A stretch of DNA of 64,000 nt from Cellulosilyticum sp. (GTDB lineage Bacteria > Bacillota > Clostridia > Lachnospirales > Cellulosilyticaceae). The position numbers were made by a program, and so were the translations under genes. The stretch spans positions 14,422-78,421 of the forward strand of contig SVDC01000004.1 in assembly GCA_015058045.1 (NCBI GenBank). Reading direction: 5' to 3'. Below are positions 25,627 to 35,921 of this stretch, in pieces; positions within the stretch are counted from its first letter, which is position 1; every line of letters starts with the position of its first letter. The notes beneath the pieces are model-generated. The model was not told where the DNA came from. It made no database searches and was given only the letters and a program-made list of their open reading frames with translations.

Positions 25627-25669
25627 TTTATTAATTAATTCAGGTAATTCTTTTGAAAGGGGAACCGCA

Positions 25670-28600
25670 ATGAGTGTTTTCAGAGTATATGTAGAGAAAA
25701 AAGATGGATTTAATGTAGAAGCTAAACGTATGGAAAGTGAATTAAAAGATTTCTTACATATAAAGTCTGTCAATAGTGTAAGAATACTGAACAGATATGA
25801 TATTGAACATATTTCTAAGGAAGCTTATAAAAATGCTTTAAGTACTATTTTTTCTGAGCCTCAATCTGATGTATTAGTAGAAGGGGATGTGCAATTTAAT
25901 GATGAATTTGTATTTGCAGTAAGTTATTTAAAGGGGCAATATGACCAACGTGCAGATTCATGTGAACAATGTTTAAGAATTTTAGATAGTACAGTTAAAC
26001 CAACTGTTCAAACAGCAAAAGTTTATCTCATTAGTGGAAAACTTACTGAGGCAGAAAAAGAGAAAATTAAATCAAGCGTCATTAACCTAGTAGAAGCTGA
26101 AGAAGTTTCTCTTGAAAAACAAGAAACTTTAGAAATGATTTATCCAGTACCAGAGGATGTTAAAGTCTTAGAAGGTTTCACAGAATTTAATAAAGAAGCA
26201 CTAGAAGACTTTAGAAAAGCACAAGGTCTTGCTATGAGTCTTGAAGACCTTGTTTATTTCCAAGATTATTTTAAAGGAATCAATCGCAATCCAAGTTTTA
26301 CAGAGTTAAAAGTAGTGGATACATATTGGTCTGATCACTGTCGCCATACAACTTTTATGACAGAACTTACTTCCATTGAAGTAGAAGAAGGGGAATTTGC
26401 AGCGCCAATTAAAGCAGCCCTTGATGAATACTATGCAATGCGCGAAGAAGTACATACTAAAAAAGCTAAAAAAGTAACTTTAATGGATATGGCAACTATT
26501 ATTGTGAAATACCTTAAAAAACAAGGTGAGCTTAAAGAATTATTTGAAACAGCAGAGATTAACGCTTGTACGATTAAAGAAAATATTAAAGTAGGAGATA
26601 AGGAAGAAGAGTATCTTGTACTCTTTAAAAATGAAACACATAACCATCCTACAGAGATTGAACCATTTGGTGGAGCAGCAACTTGTCTTGGTGGTGCCAT
26701 TCGTGACCCACTTTCAGGGCGTAGCTATGTATATCAAGCAATGCGTGTAACAGGAGCAGCAGATCCAAATGAAGCCTTAGAAAATACTATGCCAGGTAAA
26801 TTACCACAACGTGTGATTACAAAAACAGCAGCAAATGGTTATAGTTCTTATGGTAATCAAATTGGTCTTGCCACAGGTGAAGTAAAAGAATATTACCATG
26901 AGGGCTATAAGGCGAAACGTTTAGAAGTAGGTGCTGTAGTAGGTGCAGTAAAGCGTGCCAATGTAAAACATGAAGAACCTGTTCCTGGTGATGTGATTAT
27001 TTTACTAGGTGGAGCAACAGGACGTGATGGTTGTGGCGGAGCAACAGGTTCATCTAAGGAACATACAGAAGAATCTCTTCACACATGCGGTTCGGAAGTA
27101 CAAAAAGGAAATCCAGTAGTAGAAAGAAAGCTTCAAAGATTATTTAGAAACGCCGCGTTCTCTAAATGTATTAAACGTTGTAATGATTTTGGCGCAGGTG
27201 GCGTATGTGTTGCTATTGGTGAAATTGCAGAAGGGCTTCGCATTAATTTAGACCTTGTACCAGTAAAATATATGGGGCTTGATGGAACTGAACTTGCTAT
27301 TTCGGAATCTCAAGAACGTATGGCAATTGCTATTGATCGTAATGATTTAGATAAAGTTATTAAGCTGGCTCATGAAGAAAACTTAGAAGCTGTCTGTGTT
27401 GCAGAAGTAACAGAAAACAAACAACTCATTATGACATGGAGAGGAAAAGAAATTGTTCATATTGATAGAAGCTTCTTAGATAGTGCAGGTGTTACACAAC
27501 AAAGAGAAGCTAAAGTAGCAGCACCTAAAGTAAAAGTTGAAGTTAAAGAACTTTCAAAAGAAAATATTTTAAATACATTAAAAGACCTTAATGTTGGTAT
27601 TCAAAAAGGTTTAGGGATGCAGTTTGATAGTACCATTGGTGCTGGTTCAGTACTAATGCCATATGGTGGTAAAAATCAATTAACTAAAGAAAATGGTATG
27701 GTCGCTAAAATACCAGTTCTAGAAGGTGAAACAACAGCAGCAACTTACATGACACATGGTTTTGATCCTTATTTATCAGAAGACTCACCATTCCATGGTG
27801 CTGTTTATGCAGTTGTAGAAAGTTTAGCTAAGATTGTAGCATTAGGAGCGGATTATCGTAAAACTTACCTTTCTTTCCAAGAATACTTTGAAAGATTGAC
27901 TGGTAAGGAAAGTTGGGGTAAACCAGTTGCAGCACTTTTAGGTGCTTTAAAAGCTCAAAAAGAATTAGGCATTGCAGCAATTGGTGGTAAAGATAGTATG
28001 TCAGGGACTTTCGAAAATATTAGTGTTCCACCAACACTTATTTCCTTTACTTGCAATGTAGGAGATGCAAAAGAGTGTGTAAGTGGTAGCTTGAAAGAAA
28101 TTGGCAGTAAACTGGTTAGAGTTTATATTCCAATGGATAAAGAGTTTATGCCAGACTTTACACAAATGCACAAAGCATATGGTGCTATTTATGAATTAGT
28201 AAAAGAAGGCAAAGTATTAAGTAGTTATGCTATTGGTAAAGGTGGATTAGTTGTAGCCCTTGCTCAGATGGCAATTGGTAACGAAATTGGAGCTAAAGTA
28301 ACCGTAGATACAGATGTATTTAGTGCACAATATGGAAGTCTTGTATTAGAAATACCAAGTGATGTAGTAAGTACATTAGATGGAAGTATTTTTGAAGTCA
28401 TTGGTGAAACTGTACGCCAAAAAGTATTAAGTATTAATAGCATTGAAGTAGAACTTAATGAAGTAATTACAAGTATTCTTGAACCTACTAAATCTGTATT
28501 TATTCAAAAAGTAGATGCAGCTCTGCCAGCACAAGATGCAACCTTTACTGGAGAAAGAAAAATCTATGTAGCGAAAAATAAGATTGCACAGCCAGAAGTA

Positions 28601-29386
28601 CTCATTCCAGTATTCCCGGGAACAAACTGTGAAAAAGATACTAGACGTGCCTTTGAAAGAGCAGGTGCTAAAGTTAATGAAGTTCTCTTCTTAAATCGTA
28701 CCAATGCAGATATTGAGGAATCTATTGAAAGACTATATAAAGGCATTAAAAATTCACAAATTATTGCTTTTCCAGGGGGGTTCTCAGCTGGTGATGAGCC
28801 AGATGGAAGTGGTAAATTTATTGCTTCAACCTTTAGAAATGCTAAATTAAAAGAAGCGATTCATGAGCATCTTTATAATAAAGACGGTTTAATGATTGGT
28901 ATTTGTAATGGATTCCAGGTACTTGTGAAATTAGGTCTTCTTCCATATGGTGAGATTCGTGATATGGATGCAAATTGTCCAACACTTACCTATAACACAA
29001 TTGGTAAACATATTTCTGTTATGGCAAAAACAAAGATTACAAGTGTAGCTTCTCCATGGTTAAATGGCGTAAGTGTTGGAGAACTTTATGAAATTCCACT
29101 TTCACATGGTGAAGGAAGATTTGTAGCACCAACAGCTGTACTTCAAGAGTTAATTGCTAAAGGTCAGGTATTTAGCCAATATGTAGATGAAACAGGCTTT
29201 GCAAGCCAAGATGGTAATGTCAATGTAAATGGCAGTATGGAAAATATTGAGGGAATCGTATCACTTGATGGTCGTATCATCGGTAAAATGGGTCATAGCG
29301 AACGTATTGGTGAATATGTTCATAAAAATATTCCTGGTCTTAAAGATCAAAAGCTCTTTGAATCTGGAGTGAACTATTTTAAATAA
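25670..29386 (+). CDS. purL: Phosphoribosylformylglycinamidine synthase (single-chain FGAR amidotransferase)
   Basis: The 1238-aa large-type PurL makes FGAM from FGAR, ATP and glutamine, step four of IMP synthesis. The synthetase half has FKNETHNHPTEIEPFGGAAT and the GCGGATGSS region. The C-terminal glutaminase (from about residue 975) has AFPGGFSAGDE and the nucleophile Cys in GICNGFQVL, with His in SHGEGRF. A longer frame to TTG 25598 exists but lies within the promoter. The ATG at 25670 has AAAGGGG upstream and starts MSVFRVYVEKK. It is the first gene of purL-E-C-F-M-N-D. Confidence 0.96.
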   Translation: MSVFRVYVEKKDGFNVEAKRMESELKDFLHIKSVNSVRILNRYDIEHISKEAYKNALSTIFSEPQSDVLVEGDVQFNDEFVFAVSYLKGQYDQRADSCEQCLRILDSTVKPTVQTAKVYLISGKLTEAEKEKIKSSVINLVEAEEVSLEKQETLEMIYPVPEDVKVLEGFTEFNKEALEDFRKAQGLAMSLEDLVYFQDYFKGINRNPSFTELKVVDTYWSDHCRHTTFMTELTSIEVEEGEFAAPIKAALDEYYAMREEVHTKKAKKVTLMDMATIIVKYLKKQGELKELFETAEINACTIKENIKVGDKEEEYLVLFKNETHNHPTEIEPFGGAATCLGGAIRDPLSGRSYVYQAMRVTGAADPNEALENTMPGKLPQRVITKTAANGYSSYGNQIGLATGEVKEYYHEGYKAKRLEVGAVVGAVKRANVKHEEPVPGDVIILLGGATGRDGCGGATGSSKEHTEESLHTCGSEVQKGNPVVERKLQRLFRNAAFSKCIKRCNDFGAGGVCVAIGEIAEGLRINLDLVPVKYMGLDGTELAISESQERMAIAIDRNDLDKVIKLAHEENLEAVCVAEVTENKQLIMTWRGKEIVHIDRSFLDSAGVTQQREAKVAAPKVKVEVKELSKENILNTLKDLNVGIQKGLGMQFDSTIGAGSVLMPYGGKNQLTKENGMVAKIPVLEGETTAATYMTHGFDPYLSEDSPFHGAVYAVVESLAKIVALGADYRKTYLSFQEYFERLTGKESWGKPVAALLGALKAQKELGIAAIGGKDSMSGTFENISVPPTLISFTCNVGDAKECVSGSLKEIGSKLVRVYIPMDKEFMPDFTQMHKAYGAIYELVKEGKVLSSYAIGKGGLVVALAQMAIGNEIGAKVTVDTDVFSAQYGSLVLEIPSDVVSTLDGSIFEVIGETVRQKVLSINSIEVELNEVITSILEPTKSVFIQKVDAALPAQDATFTGERKIYVAKNKIAQPEVLIPVFPGTNCEKDTRRAFERAGAKVNEVLFLNRTNADIEESIERLYKGIKNSQIIAFPGGFSAGDEPDGSGKFIASTFRNAKLKEAIHEHLYNKDGLMIGICNGFQVLVKLGLLPYGEIRDMDANCPTLTYNTIGKHISVMAKTKITSVASPWLNGVSVGELYEIPLSHGEGRFVAPTAVLQELIAKGQVFSQYVDETGFASQDGNVNVNGSMENIEGIVSLDGRIIGKMGHSERIGEYVHKNIPGLKDQKLFESGVNYFK

Positions 29387-29464
29387 AGGTAATAAGGGAA
29401 GTATTTGGTGAGAGGGCCGCTCAGGCGTATGTAAAAAATAGAAGTAGATGTGTGGAGGGTGCTT

Positions 29465-29953
29465 ATGAAAGTAGCATTTGTTATGGGAAGTGATTCGGAT
29501 CTTCCTGTAGTAGAAAAAGGGATTAAAACGGTTCAAGATTTTGGTGTAGAAGTGGTGGTACGTGTGATTTCGGCTCATCGTACACCAACTGCTGCTGAGG
29601 AATTTGCTAGGACAGCTGAAGAAAATGGTATTGGTGTGATTGTAGCGGCAGCAGGTAAGGCAGCACATCTTGGTGGTGTACTTGCAGCTTATACAACAAT
29701 TCCGGTTATTGGTTTACCAATTAAATCAAGTACTTTAGATGGTTTAGATTCACTATTATCTATTGTACAAATGCCACCAGGAATTCCAGTAGCAACTGTT
29801 GCCATTGATGGGGCAGAAAATGCAGGGATTTTAGCGGTGCAGATGTTAGCACTTGGTAATGAAGAACTTAAAGAAAAACTTAAACTACATAAGAAAACAA
29901 TGGCTGAAAAAGTAGCAGCTAAAGATGCAGCGGTTATGGCACGTTTTAACTAG
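29465..29953 (+). CDS. purE: N5-carboxyaminoimidazole ribonucleotide mutase PurE
   Basis: This 162-aa enzyme of the purine pathway converts N5-CAIR to CAIR (or AIR plus CO2 in class II forms). It shows MGSDSDLPV, the ISAHRTP loop and the nucleotide-binding [10 protein letters not shown], then [24 protein letters not shown]. The GKAAHLGG reading differs from the GGAAHLPG of many class I enzymes. No purK follows in this operon, so the CO2 route cannot be excluded. GGAGGG lies 5 nt before the ATG; an upstream in-frame GTG lacks a proper RBS. Confidence 0.94.
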   Translation: MKVAFVMGSDSDLPVVEKGIKTVQDFGVEVVVRVISAHRTPTAAEEFARTAEENGIGVIVAAAGKAAHLGGVLAAYTTIPVIGLPIKSSTLDGLDSLLSIVQMPPGIPVATVAIDGAENAGILAVQMLALGNEELKEKLKLHKKTMAEKVAAKDAAVMARFN

Positions 29954-30055
29954 GTTTAATTTATATAGAAGCTTAAAATATCTATTTTATATGAAGTAAA
30001 GATAAAAAAATATAAATTAAGGATAGCAGGGCTATCTAAATGGAGGGCATTTAAA

Positions 30056-30760
30056 ATGGAAAAAAGAGAGCAATTATATGAAGGAAAAGCAAAAAAAGTA
30101 TTCACAACAGAAGATCCAAAATACTATATCGTAAGTTATAAAGATGATGCAACAGCATTTAATGGTGAGAAAAAAGGAACAATCGTAGGAAAAGGTGTTG
30201 TTAACAATCGCATGAGTAATATTATGTGCCGTATGCTTGCTGAGCATGGTATTGAAACACACTATGTAGAAGAACTTAATGATAGAGAAACAGTTGTTAA
30301 AGCAGTTGAAATTGTACCACTTGAAGTAATCGTAAGAAACGTAGCTGCGGGTTCATTTTCAAAACGCTTTGGAGTAGAAGAAGGAACAGTACTTCAAAAT
30401 CCTACAATTGAATTTTGCCTAAAAGATGATGCTCTTGGAGATCCAATGATTAATGACTACCAAATCTTAGCACTTGGTGTAGCAACAAGAGAAGAATTAG
30501 ATGTAATGACAGAAATGACATTTAAAATTAATGAATTATTAAAGGATCACTTTGCTAAAATTGGTGTTAGATTAATTGACTTTAAAATTGAGCTTGGCCG
30601 CTGTGATGGCAAAATTATTTTAGCAGATGAAATTTCACCAGATACATGCCGTTTCTGGGATGCAGAAACAAATAAAAAATTAGATAAAGATCGTTTCAGA
30701 AGAGACCTTGGTGGTGTAGAAGAAGTATATCAAGAAATGCTCGAAAGAGTAACAAAATAG
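30056..30760 (+). CDS. purC: SAICAR synthetase PurC
   Basis: The 234-aa enzyme condenses CAIR with aspartate using ATP. It begins with [10 protein letters not shown] and contains [16 protein letters not shown], the [10 protein letters not shown] segment, [10 protein letters not shown] and [14 protein letters not shown], all diagnostic for PurC. GGAGGG lies 8 nt before the ATG. A small GATAGC/GCTATC hairpin (30022-30036) just before the RBS could tune its translation within the operon. Confidence 0.96.
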   Translation: MEKREQLYEGKAKKVFTTEDPKYYIVSYKDDATAFNGEKKGTIVGKGVVNNRMSNIMCRMLAEHGIETHYVEELNDRETVVKAVEIVPLEVIVRNVAAGSFSKRFGVEEGTVLQNPTIEFCLKDDALGDPMINDYQILALGVATREELDVMTEMTFKINELLKDHFAKIGVRLIDFKIELGRCDGKIILADEISPDTCRFWDAETNKKLDKDRFRRDLGGVEEVYQEMLERVTK

Positions 30761-30771
30761 GAGAGTGCCAT

Positions 30772-32172
30772 ATGAAATTTTTACAAGAAGATTCATTACA
30801 TGAAGAATGTGGCGTTATTGGTGTTTATAGAGCCGAAAAAAATGCAGCAAGACATGCATACTATGGTTTATTTGCCCTTCAACATAGAGGGCAAGAAAGT
30901 GCAGGTATTGCTGTTAACCTAGATGGTGATATTGAAATTGTTAAAGGTATGGGTCTTGTAGCAGATGTATTTAATGAACAATCTTTAAATGAACTTCAAG
31001 GAAATATTGCTATTGGCCACGTAAGATATTCTACAGCAGGAGATAAGGATGTACGAAATGCACAACCTCTTGTTGCTAAGTATAAAAAAGGTGATATTGG
31101 GCTTGCACATAATGGAAACCTTGTAAATGCAGAAAATATCCGTGAAATTTTAGAAGATAGTGGTGTTATTTTCCACTCTACAACAGATTCAGAGTCTATC
31201 TTAAATCTGATTGCAAGATATAGTGGTAAAGGTATTGAAAATGGTATTAAAAATACCATGAGCTTATTAAAAGGTGCTTATGCCCTTGTTATTACCACTG
31301 GTGATAGCTTAATTGGTATTCGTGATCCACATGGTCTTAGACCACTTTGTATTGGGAAAATTAGTGATGGATATATTCTAGCTTCTGAAAGTTGTGCATT
31401 AGATGTTGTAGATGCTGAATTTATAAGAGATGTAGAGCCTGGTGAAATTGTTATCATCGATGGGGAAGGACTTAGAAGTGTGAAATCCACTAATATGTGC
31501 CAAAAACACCTTTGTGTTTTTGAACATATTTACTTTGCAAGACCAGATAGCGTTTTAGATGGTGACAATGTATATGACTTTAGAGTAAACACAGGTAGAC
31601 TGCTTGCAAGACAAAGAAAGATTGAAGCTGATATGGTAATGCCTGTACCAGATTCAGGTATACCAGCTGCCATAGGTTATGCTAAAGAATCAGGTATTCC
31701 ATATGGTGAAGGCCTTGTTAAGAACCGTTATATTGGTCGTACATTCATTCAACCTACTCAAGAAATGAGAGAAAATGCAGTGCGTATTAAACTTTCTCCA
31801 CTTAGAAAGAATCTTGAGGGCAAACGCGTTATTATGATTGATGACTCCATTGTTAGAGGAACAACTTCTAAGCGAATTGTAGAGCAAATTAGAAAAGCAG
31901 GGGCTAAAGAGGTTCATGTATGTATTACTTCACCACCTGTACAATATAGCTGTTATTTTGGTATTGATACACCTTACCGTAAGTATTTAATTGGTGCACA
32001 AAAAACAGTGGATGAAATTTGTGAATACTTAGGAGCAGATTCGCTTACATACTTAGGCTTAGAAGAATTAAAAGAAGCATGTGGTTATAAAGATCAATTC
32101 TGCTGTGCTTGTTTTGATGGAAAATATCCAATGGAAGTACCAATTAATGATGCAGATGAAATAGACTCATAG
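30772..32172 (+). CDS. purF: Amidophosphoribosyltransferase PurF
   Basis: The 466-aa enzyme is the committed step of purine synthesis: PRPP and glutamine give phosphoribosylamine. The N-terminal nucleophile is Cys13 in HEECGVIGVY, so a 12-residue propeptide must be removed, as in Bacillus PurF. The PRPP site VIMIDDSIVRGTTS is present. Cys residues in KHLCVFEH, CITSPPVQYSCYFG and QFCCACFDGKYP fit the oxygen-sensitive 4Fe-4S cluster of the Bacillus-type enzyme. It starts 11 nt after purC. Confidence 0.96.
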   Translation: MKFLQEDSLHEECGVIGVYRAEKNAARHAYYGLFALQHRGQESAGIAVNLDGDIEIVKGMGLVADVFNEQSLNELQGNIAIGHVRYSTAGDKDVRNAQPLVAKYKKGDIGLAHNGNLVNAENIREILEDSGVIFHSTTDSESILNLIARYSGKGIENGIKNTMSLLKGAYALVITTGDSLIGIRDPHGLRPLCIGKISDGYILASESCALDVVDAEFIRDVEPGEIVIIDGEGLRSVKSTNMCQKHLCVFEHIYFARPDSVLDGDNVYDFRVNTGRLLARQRKIEADMVMPVPDSGIPAAIGYAKESGIPYGEGLVKNRYIGRTFIQPTQEMRENAVRIKLSPLRKNLEGKRVIMIDDSIVRGTTSKRIVEQIRKAGAKEVHVCITSPPVQYSCYFGIDTPYRKYLIGAQKTVDEICEYLGADSLTYLGLEELKEACGYKDQFCCACFDGKYPMEVPINDADEIDS

Positions 32173-32205
32173 ATGAAAAGATTCATAGCATAAATCTTAA
32201 AAAAG

Positions 32206-32292
32206 GAGGGGATTGTCTCAAAAGTGTTTAATCTAAAGTACTACAGGTTATTAATGAGTCTATAGATTTTAAACGTATGAGGCAGTCCATTT
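32206..32292. mobile_element. MITE-like inverted-repeat element between purF and purM
   Basis: The ends are imperfect inverted repeats. GGATTGTCTC (32210-32219) pairs with GAGGCAGTCC (32279-32288) with two G-U pairs. Further in, GTTTAATCTA pairs with TAGATTTTAAAC around 32226-32273 with a two-base bulge. The GGGATTGTCTCAAAA end resembles the terminal repeats of several Firmicutes insertion-sequence families. The element of about 80 bp contains no gene and enlarges an otherwise tight operon junction to 217 bp. No clear target-site duplication is visible. Confidence 0.45.
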
Positions 32293-32389
32293 TCCTATTT
32301 ATATATAATGCAGTTTACCGTAGTAGATATTGCTTAAAGAGAAATAGAAACTTATACATTAAATGAATATAAAAATGGAGGAAGAAGAG

Positions 32390-33427
32390 ATGGCAAAGAT
32401 TACATATAAAGATGCAGGTGTAGATGTACACCGTGGTTATGAAGCAGTAGCACAGATGAAAAAACATGTACAATCTACATTTACACAAGGTGTACTAACG
32501 GATATCGGAAGCTTTGGAGGCGCTTTTTCATTAGCTGCGTTTAAAGATATGGAAGAACCTGTACTTGTTTCAGGAACAGATGGTGTAGGAACCAAACTTA
32601 AACTTGCTTTTGATATGAATAAACACGATACAATCGGTATTGATGCTGTAGCAATGTGTGTCAATGATATCATTTGTGGTGGTGCGGAGCCTCTCTTTTT
32701 CTTAGACTATATTGCAACAGGTCATATTGCACCAGAGCATATTGCAGATATTGTAAAAGGTATTAGTGATGGATGTCGTGAAAGTTTATGTGCTCTTGTA
32801 GGTGGTGAAACAGCAGAGATGCCAGGTTTTTATCCAGATGGTGAATATGATGTGGCAGGATTTGCTGTAGGTGTAGTGGATCGTAAGAAAATGATTGATG
32901 GAAGTACAATTAAAGAAGGCGATGTAATTATTGGTCTTCCTTCAACTGGTGTACATAGTAATGGTTTCTCTCTTGTAAGAAAATTAGTAGAAGTTTCAGG
33001 TGTGAAATTAGATCAATATGATGAAAAATTAGGTGAAACTTACGGAGAAGCACTTCTAAAACCAACTAAGCTTTACGTGAAAGCTATAAAAGCAGCAAAA
33101 GAAGCAGCACCTTTAAAAGGAATTGCACATATCACAGGTGGTGGTTTTATTGAAAATATCCCTAGAACTCTTCCACAAGGTGTTAGTGCAAAAATGAATC
33201 TTAATGCTATTGAGAAACCAGCTATTTACGGTTTTTTAGAAGAGGTATCTGGTTTAGCTGTAGAAGAACTTTACAATACATTTAACATGGGTATTGGAAT
33301 GATTATTGTTGTAGCACCAGAAGATGCAACAAAAGTGGTAGAAGCACTTCATACAGTAGGTGAAAAAGCGAGCGTAGTAGGTGAAATTGTTAAGGGCGAT
33401 AAAGGAGTTATCTTATGTCAGGATTAA
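32390..33427 (+). CDS. purM: AIR synthetase PurM
   Basis: The 345-aa ATP-dependent enzyme closes the imidazole ring of FGAM to form AIR. It shows YKDAGVDVHRGYEAV at the start, VSGTDGVGTKLKLA, the GGETAEMPGFY loop and IAHITGGGFIENIPR. The ATG at 32390 with GGAGGA 7 nt upstream starts MAKITYKDAGV; the frame extends 9 codons further, but that covers the RBS. Its 3' end overlaps purN by 13 bases. Confidence 0.96.
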   Translation: MAKITYKDAGVDVHRGYEAVAQMKKHVQSTFTQGVLTDIGSFGGAFSLAAFKDMEEPVLVSGTDGVGTKLKLAFDMNKHDTIGIDAVAMCVNDIICGGAEPLFFLDYIATGHIAPEHIADIVKGISDGCRESLCALVGGETAEMPGFYPDGEYDVAGFAVGVVDRKKMIDGSTIKEGDVIIGLPSTGVHSNGFSLVRKLVEVSGVKLDQYDEKLGETYGEALLKPTKLYVKAIKAAKEAAPLKGIAHITGGGFIENIPRTLPQGVSAKMNLNAIEKPAIYGFLEEVSGLAVEELYNTFNMGIGMIIVVAPEDATKVVEALHTVGEKASVVGEIVKGDKGVILCQD

Positions 33428-33996
33428 GAATGGCAGTTCTTGTTTCAGGAGGGGGCACCAATTTACAAAGTGTCATTGATGCTGTAGAAGCAGGTACATT
33501 AACAAGCCAGATTGTTTGTGTCATTTCTAATAAAGAAACAGCTTATGGACTAGAACGTGCTAGAAAACATCAGATTCCAGCTCATTTTATTAATCCAAAA
33601 GAAGAAGGCTATGATGATAAGCTTTTTGCTTTATTACAAGGGGAAAAAGTAGATTTAATCGTATTAGCAGGGTATTTAAAGATTCTTTCACCAAGCTTAA
33701 TTCAGGCGTATAAAAAGAAAATCATTAATATCCATCCTTCTTTATTACCTAAGTTTGGTGGCAAAGGTTTTTATGGTATTCATGTACATGAAGCCGTTTT
33801 AGCAGCAGGTGAAAAGGAAAGTGGTGCAACCGTTCATTTTGTAGATGAAGGTGTAGATACGGGTGAAATTATTATTCAAAGAAAAGTAAGTGTAGAGGCA
33901 GAGGATACAGCAGAAAGCTTACAATTTAGAATTCTAGAACAATTAGAGCATAAGATTTTAGTGGAAGCCATTAAAAAGTTAGAGGGGAGCAATTAG
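33415..33996 (+). CDS. purN: GAR transformylase PurN
   Basis: The 193-aa enzyme transfers a formyl group from 10-formyl-THF to GAR, linking the operon to folate supply. The motifs VLVSGGGTNLQSVID, LAGYLKILSP, the catalytic NIHPSLLPKF with Asn and His, and the VDEGVDTGEII region are present. AAGGAG within the purM end precedes the overlapping ATG. Confidence 0.95.
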   Translation: MSGLRMAVLVSGGGTNLQSVIDAVEAGTLTSQIVCVISNKETAYGLERARKHQIPAHFINPKEEGYDDKLFALLQGEKVDLIVLAGYLKILSPSLIQAYKKKIINIHPSLLPKFGGKGFYGIHVHEAVLAAGEKESGATVHFVDEGVDTGEIIIQRKVSVEAEDTAESLQFRILEQLEHKILVEAIKKLEGSN

Positions 33997-33999
33997 ACC

Positions 34000-35253
34000 A
34001 TGAAAATTTTAGTAATTGGAAATGGTGGACGCGAATCTGCAATCGCACATACCATTAGACGTTTTCATAAAGATGCAACCATCTATGTTGCACCTGGTAA
34101 TGGTGGTACAGATTTAGATTATATTAATGTACCAATAAAAGTAGAAGCATTAAAAGAGCTTGCAGACTTTGCAGAGCAAGAACAAGTGGATTTAACAGTG
34201 GTAGGTCCAGAAGTTCCTCTTGTTATGGGAATTGTAGATGTTTTCAATGAAAGAGGACTTAAAATCTTTGGACCAAATAAAGAATGTGCACAATTTGAAG
34301 GTAGTAAATATTTTACAAAACAATTCTTAATGAGAAATGAGATTCCTACAGCACAATATGCAAGTTTTAATCGTAATGAAGTAGAAGCATGTGTAAAAGC
34401 ATCTAAACATTTTTCATTACCAGTTGTCGTAAAGGCAGATGGGCTTGCAGCAGGAAAAGGTGTTTTAATTTGTGAAACTTATGAAGCAGCTGAGGAAGGG
34501 ATTCGTGAAATCTTCAGTGGTAAATTCGGAGATGCAGGAGAGTTAATTGTTCTAGAAGAATTTTTAACAGGTACAGAAGCTTCGTTATTATGTTTCGTAG
34601 ATGGTGAGACCATTGTGCCAATGGAAACTGCTAGAGATTATAAACGTGCTTTAGATAACGATGAAGGGTTAAATACGGGTGGAATGGGTGGTTTTTCGCC
34701 AAATCCTATTATTAATCCATCTGTTAAACAAAATATTGATACTAGAATTCTTAAACCTATTATAGAAGGATTTAAGAAAGAAAAGCTTAACTTTAAGGGC
34801 GTACTCTTTATTGGTCTTATGATCGATGGAAAAGATCCTAAGGTATTAGAGTTTAATGTACGTTTTGGAGATCCAGAAACACAAAGTGTACTTCCTAGAC
34901 TCAAAACAGATTTAGTGGAAATTATGGGTGCGTGTATTGAAGGACGTTTAGCAGACACATCCATTGAATGGGATGAAAGACAAAGTGTGACATTAGTTCT
35001 AGCAAGTAAAGGTTATCCAGAGTCTTCTCATAAAGGTGATGTGATTAATGGATTAGATACCTTAGAAGAAGAAACCATTCTTTGTCATGCAGGAACGAAA
35101 CGCGTGGAAGATAGTATTCAAACAGATGGTGGACGTGTTCTTGCTATTACAAGACTTGCCTCTTCTTTAGAAGAAGCAAGAGCAGAGATTTATAAAGAAG
35201 TACAAAAGATTCAATTTGATGGTATGCAATTTAGAACAGATATTGCAAAATAA
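34000..35253 (+). CDS. purD: GAR synthetase PurD
   Basis: The 417-aa ATP-grasp ligase joins phosphoribosylamine and glycine. It begins MKILVIGNGGRESAIAH and contains VKADGLAAGKGV, LNTGGMGGFSPNP and the VRFGDPETQ metal-binding segment. It is the last gene of the purine operon, starting 3 nt after purN. The later steps (purB, purH) are not here. Confidence 0.96.
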   Translation: MKILVIGNGGRESAIAHTIRRFHKDATIYVAPGNGGTDLDYINVPIKVEALKELADFAEQEQVDLTVVGPEVPLVMGIVDVFNERGLKIFGPNKECAQFEGSKYFTKQFLMRNEIPTAQYASFNRNEVEACVKASKHFSLPVVVKADGLAAGKGVLICETYEAAEEGIREIFSGKFGDAGELIVLEEFLTGTEASLLCFVDGETIVPMETARDYKRALDNDEGLNTGGMGGFSPNPIINPSVKQNIDTRILKPIIEGFKKEKLNFKGVLFIGLMIDGKDPKVLEFNVRFGDPETQSVLPRLKTDLVEIMGACIEGRLADTSIEWDERQSVTLVLASKGYPESSHKGDVINGLDTLEEETILCHAGTKRVEDSIQTDGGRVLAITRLASSLEEARAEIYKEVQKIQFDGMQFRTDIAK

Positions 35254-35266
35254 CAATATAAGGAAT

Positions 35267-35302
35267 AAAAAGGATAGGTAAATCATAACCTATCCTTTTT
35301 TG
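35267..35302 (+). terminator. Terminator of the purine operon
   Basis: AAAAAGGATAGGT and ACCTATCCTTTTT (35267-35279 with 35288-35300) form a 13-bp stem ending in T6. Confidence 0.9.
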
Positions 35303-35376
35303 ATTTAACTATTAATATTGTTTAACTTTAATTAAGAGGCGGGCAGTAAAAGAAATAAGTAATACCTGAGATAAAT

Positions 35377-35418
35377 AAATAATCCCCATGGAAGGTTAGC
35401 TTACATGGGGATTATTTT
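35377..35418 (-). terminator. Terminator of the marR-like gene
   Basis: A 14-bp perfect stem (35377-35390 with 35404-35417) lies 33 nt after the MarR stop. It is T-rich on both sides, so it may also back up the purD terminator. Confidence 0.8.
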
Positions 35419-35449
35419 AGGGTGTAGACTTAGATGCTTTAAACATATG

Positions 35450-35884
35450 TTATGCAGAGTATTCTTTAGAAATGAGAGAAACGATTTTATTTAGTAAATG
35501 ATCTAGTGCTTGAAGTTCATCAGGATTAACTGAATGAGAAATAAGAGATTCAAGGCGTGCATATAAGTTAGAATCTCCGTTAATCATTTCCTTGCCTTTT
35601 TGGGTAATAGATAAGTAAAAAATGCGTTTATCCTCTTCACACTGAATTTTTTCAATTAATTCATGATGGATTAATCTTTTGATTAAGGCAGATACAGCAG
35701 GCTTAGTTAAATTTAGTGCATGGGCAACATCTCCGAAATTTGGATGTTCCATATTCGATATAGCAGTGAGATAATAGTAGTCACTAATATTAAAATCCGT
35801 TTCATGGATAAGGAGTGTATTGATTTTTTTTGTAGATTCATGCCAAAGGTAGTTGGTTAAGGTTTCTAAATTTTCGGCTATCAT
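35450..35884 (-). CDS. MarR-family transcriptional regulator
   Basis: The 144-aa winged-helix regulator has its recognition region in FGDVAHALNLTKPAVSALIKRL, followed by the wing CEEDKRIFYLSITQKGKEM. Dimerisation helices lie at both ends. The ligand is unknown. GGGG lies 8 nt before the ATG. The neighbour transcribed away from it is the secreted GHL10/SH3 protein, which shares a 230-bp divergent region and could be a target. A palindrome overlaps the gene's own -35. Confidence 0.88.
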   Translation of the reverse strand: MIAENLETLTNYLWHESTKKINTLLIHETDFNISDYYYLTAISNMEHPNFGDVAHALNLTKPAVSALIKRLIHHELIEKIQCEEDKRIFYLSITQKGKEMINGDSNLYARLESLISHSVNPDELQALDHLLNKIVSLISKEYSA

Positions 35885-35921
35885 GTTATCGCCCCTTATA
35901 ATTAGAGTATTATAATTTAAG

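Noticed and set aside
25598..25669. N-terminal extension of PurL from a TTG
   Set aside because: The TTG is part of the -35 of the promoter; the ATG at 25670 has a proper RBS and the family start.
29261..29668. 135-codon minus-strand frame across the purL-purE junction
   Set aside because: It is His/Phe/Cys-rich shadow sequence with no RBS, overlapping two certain genes.
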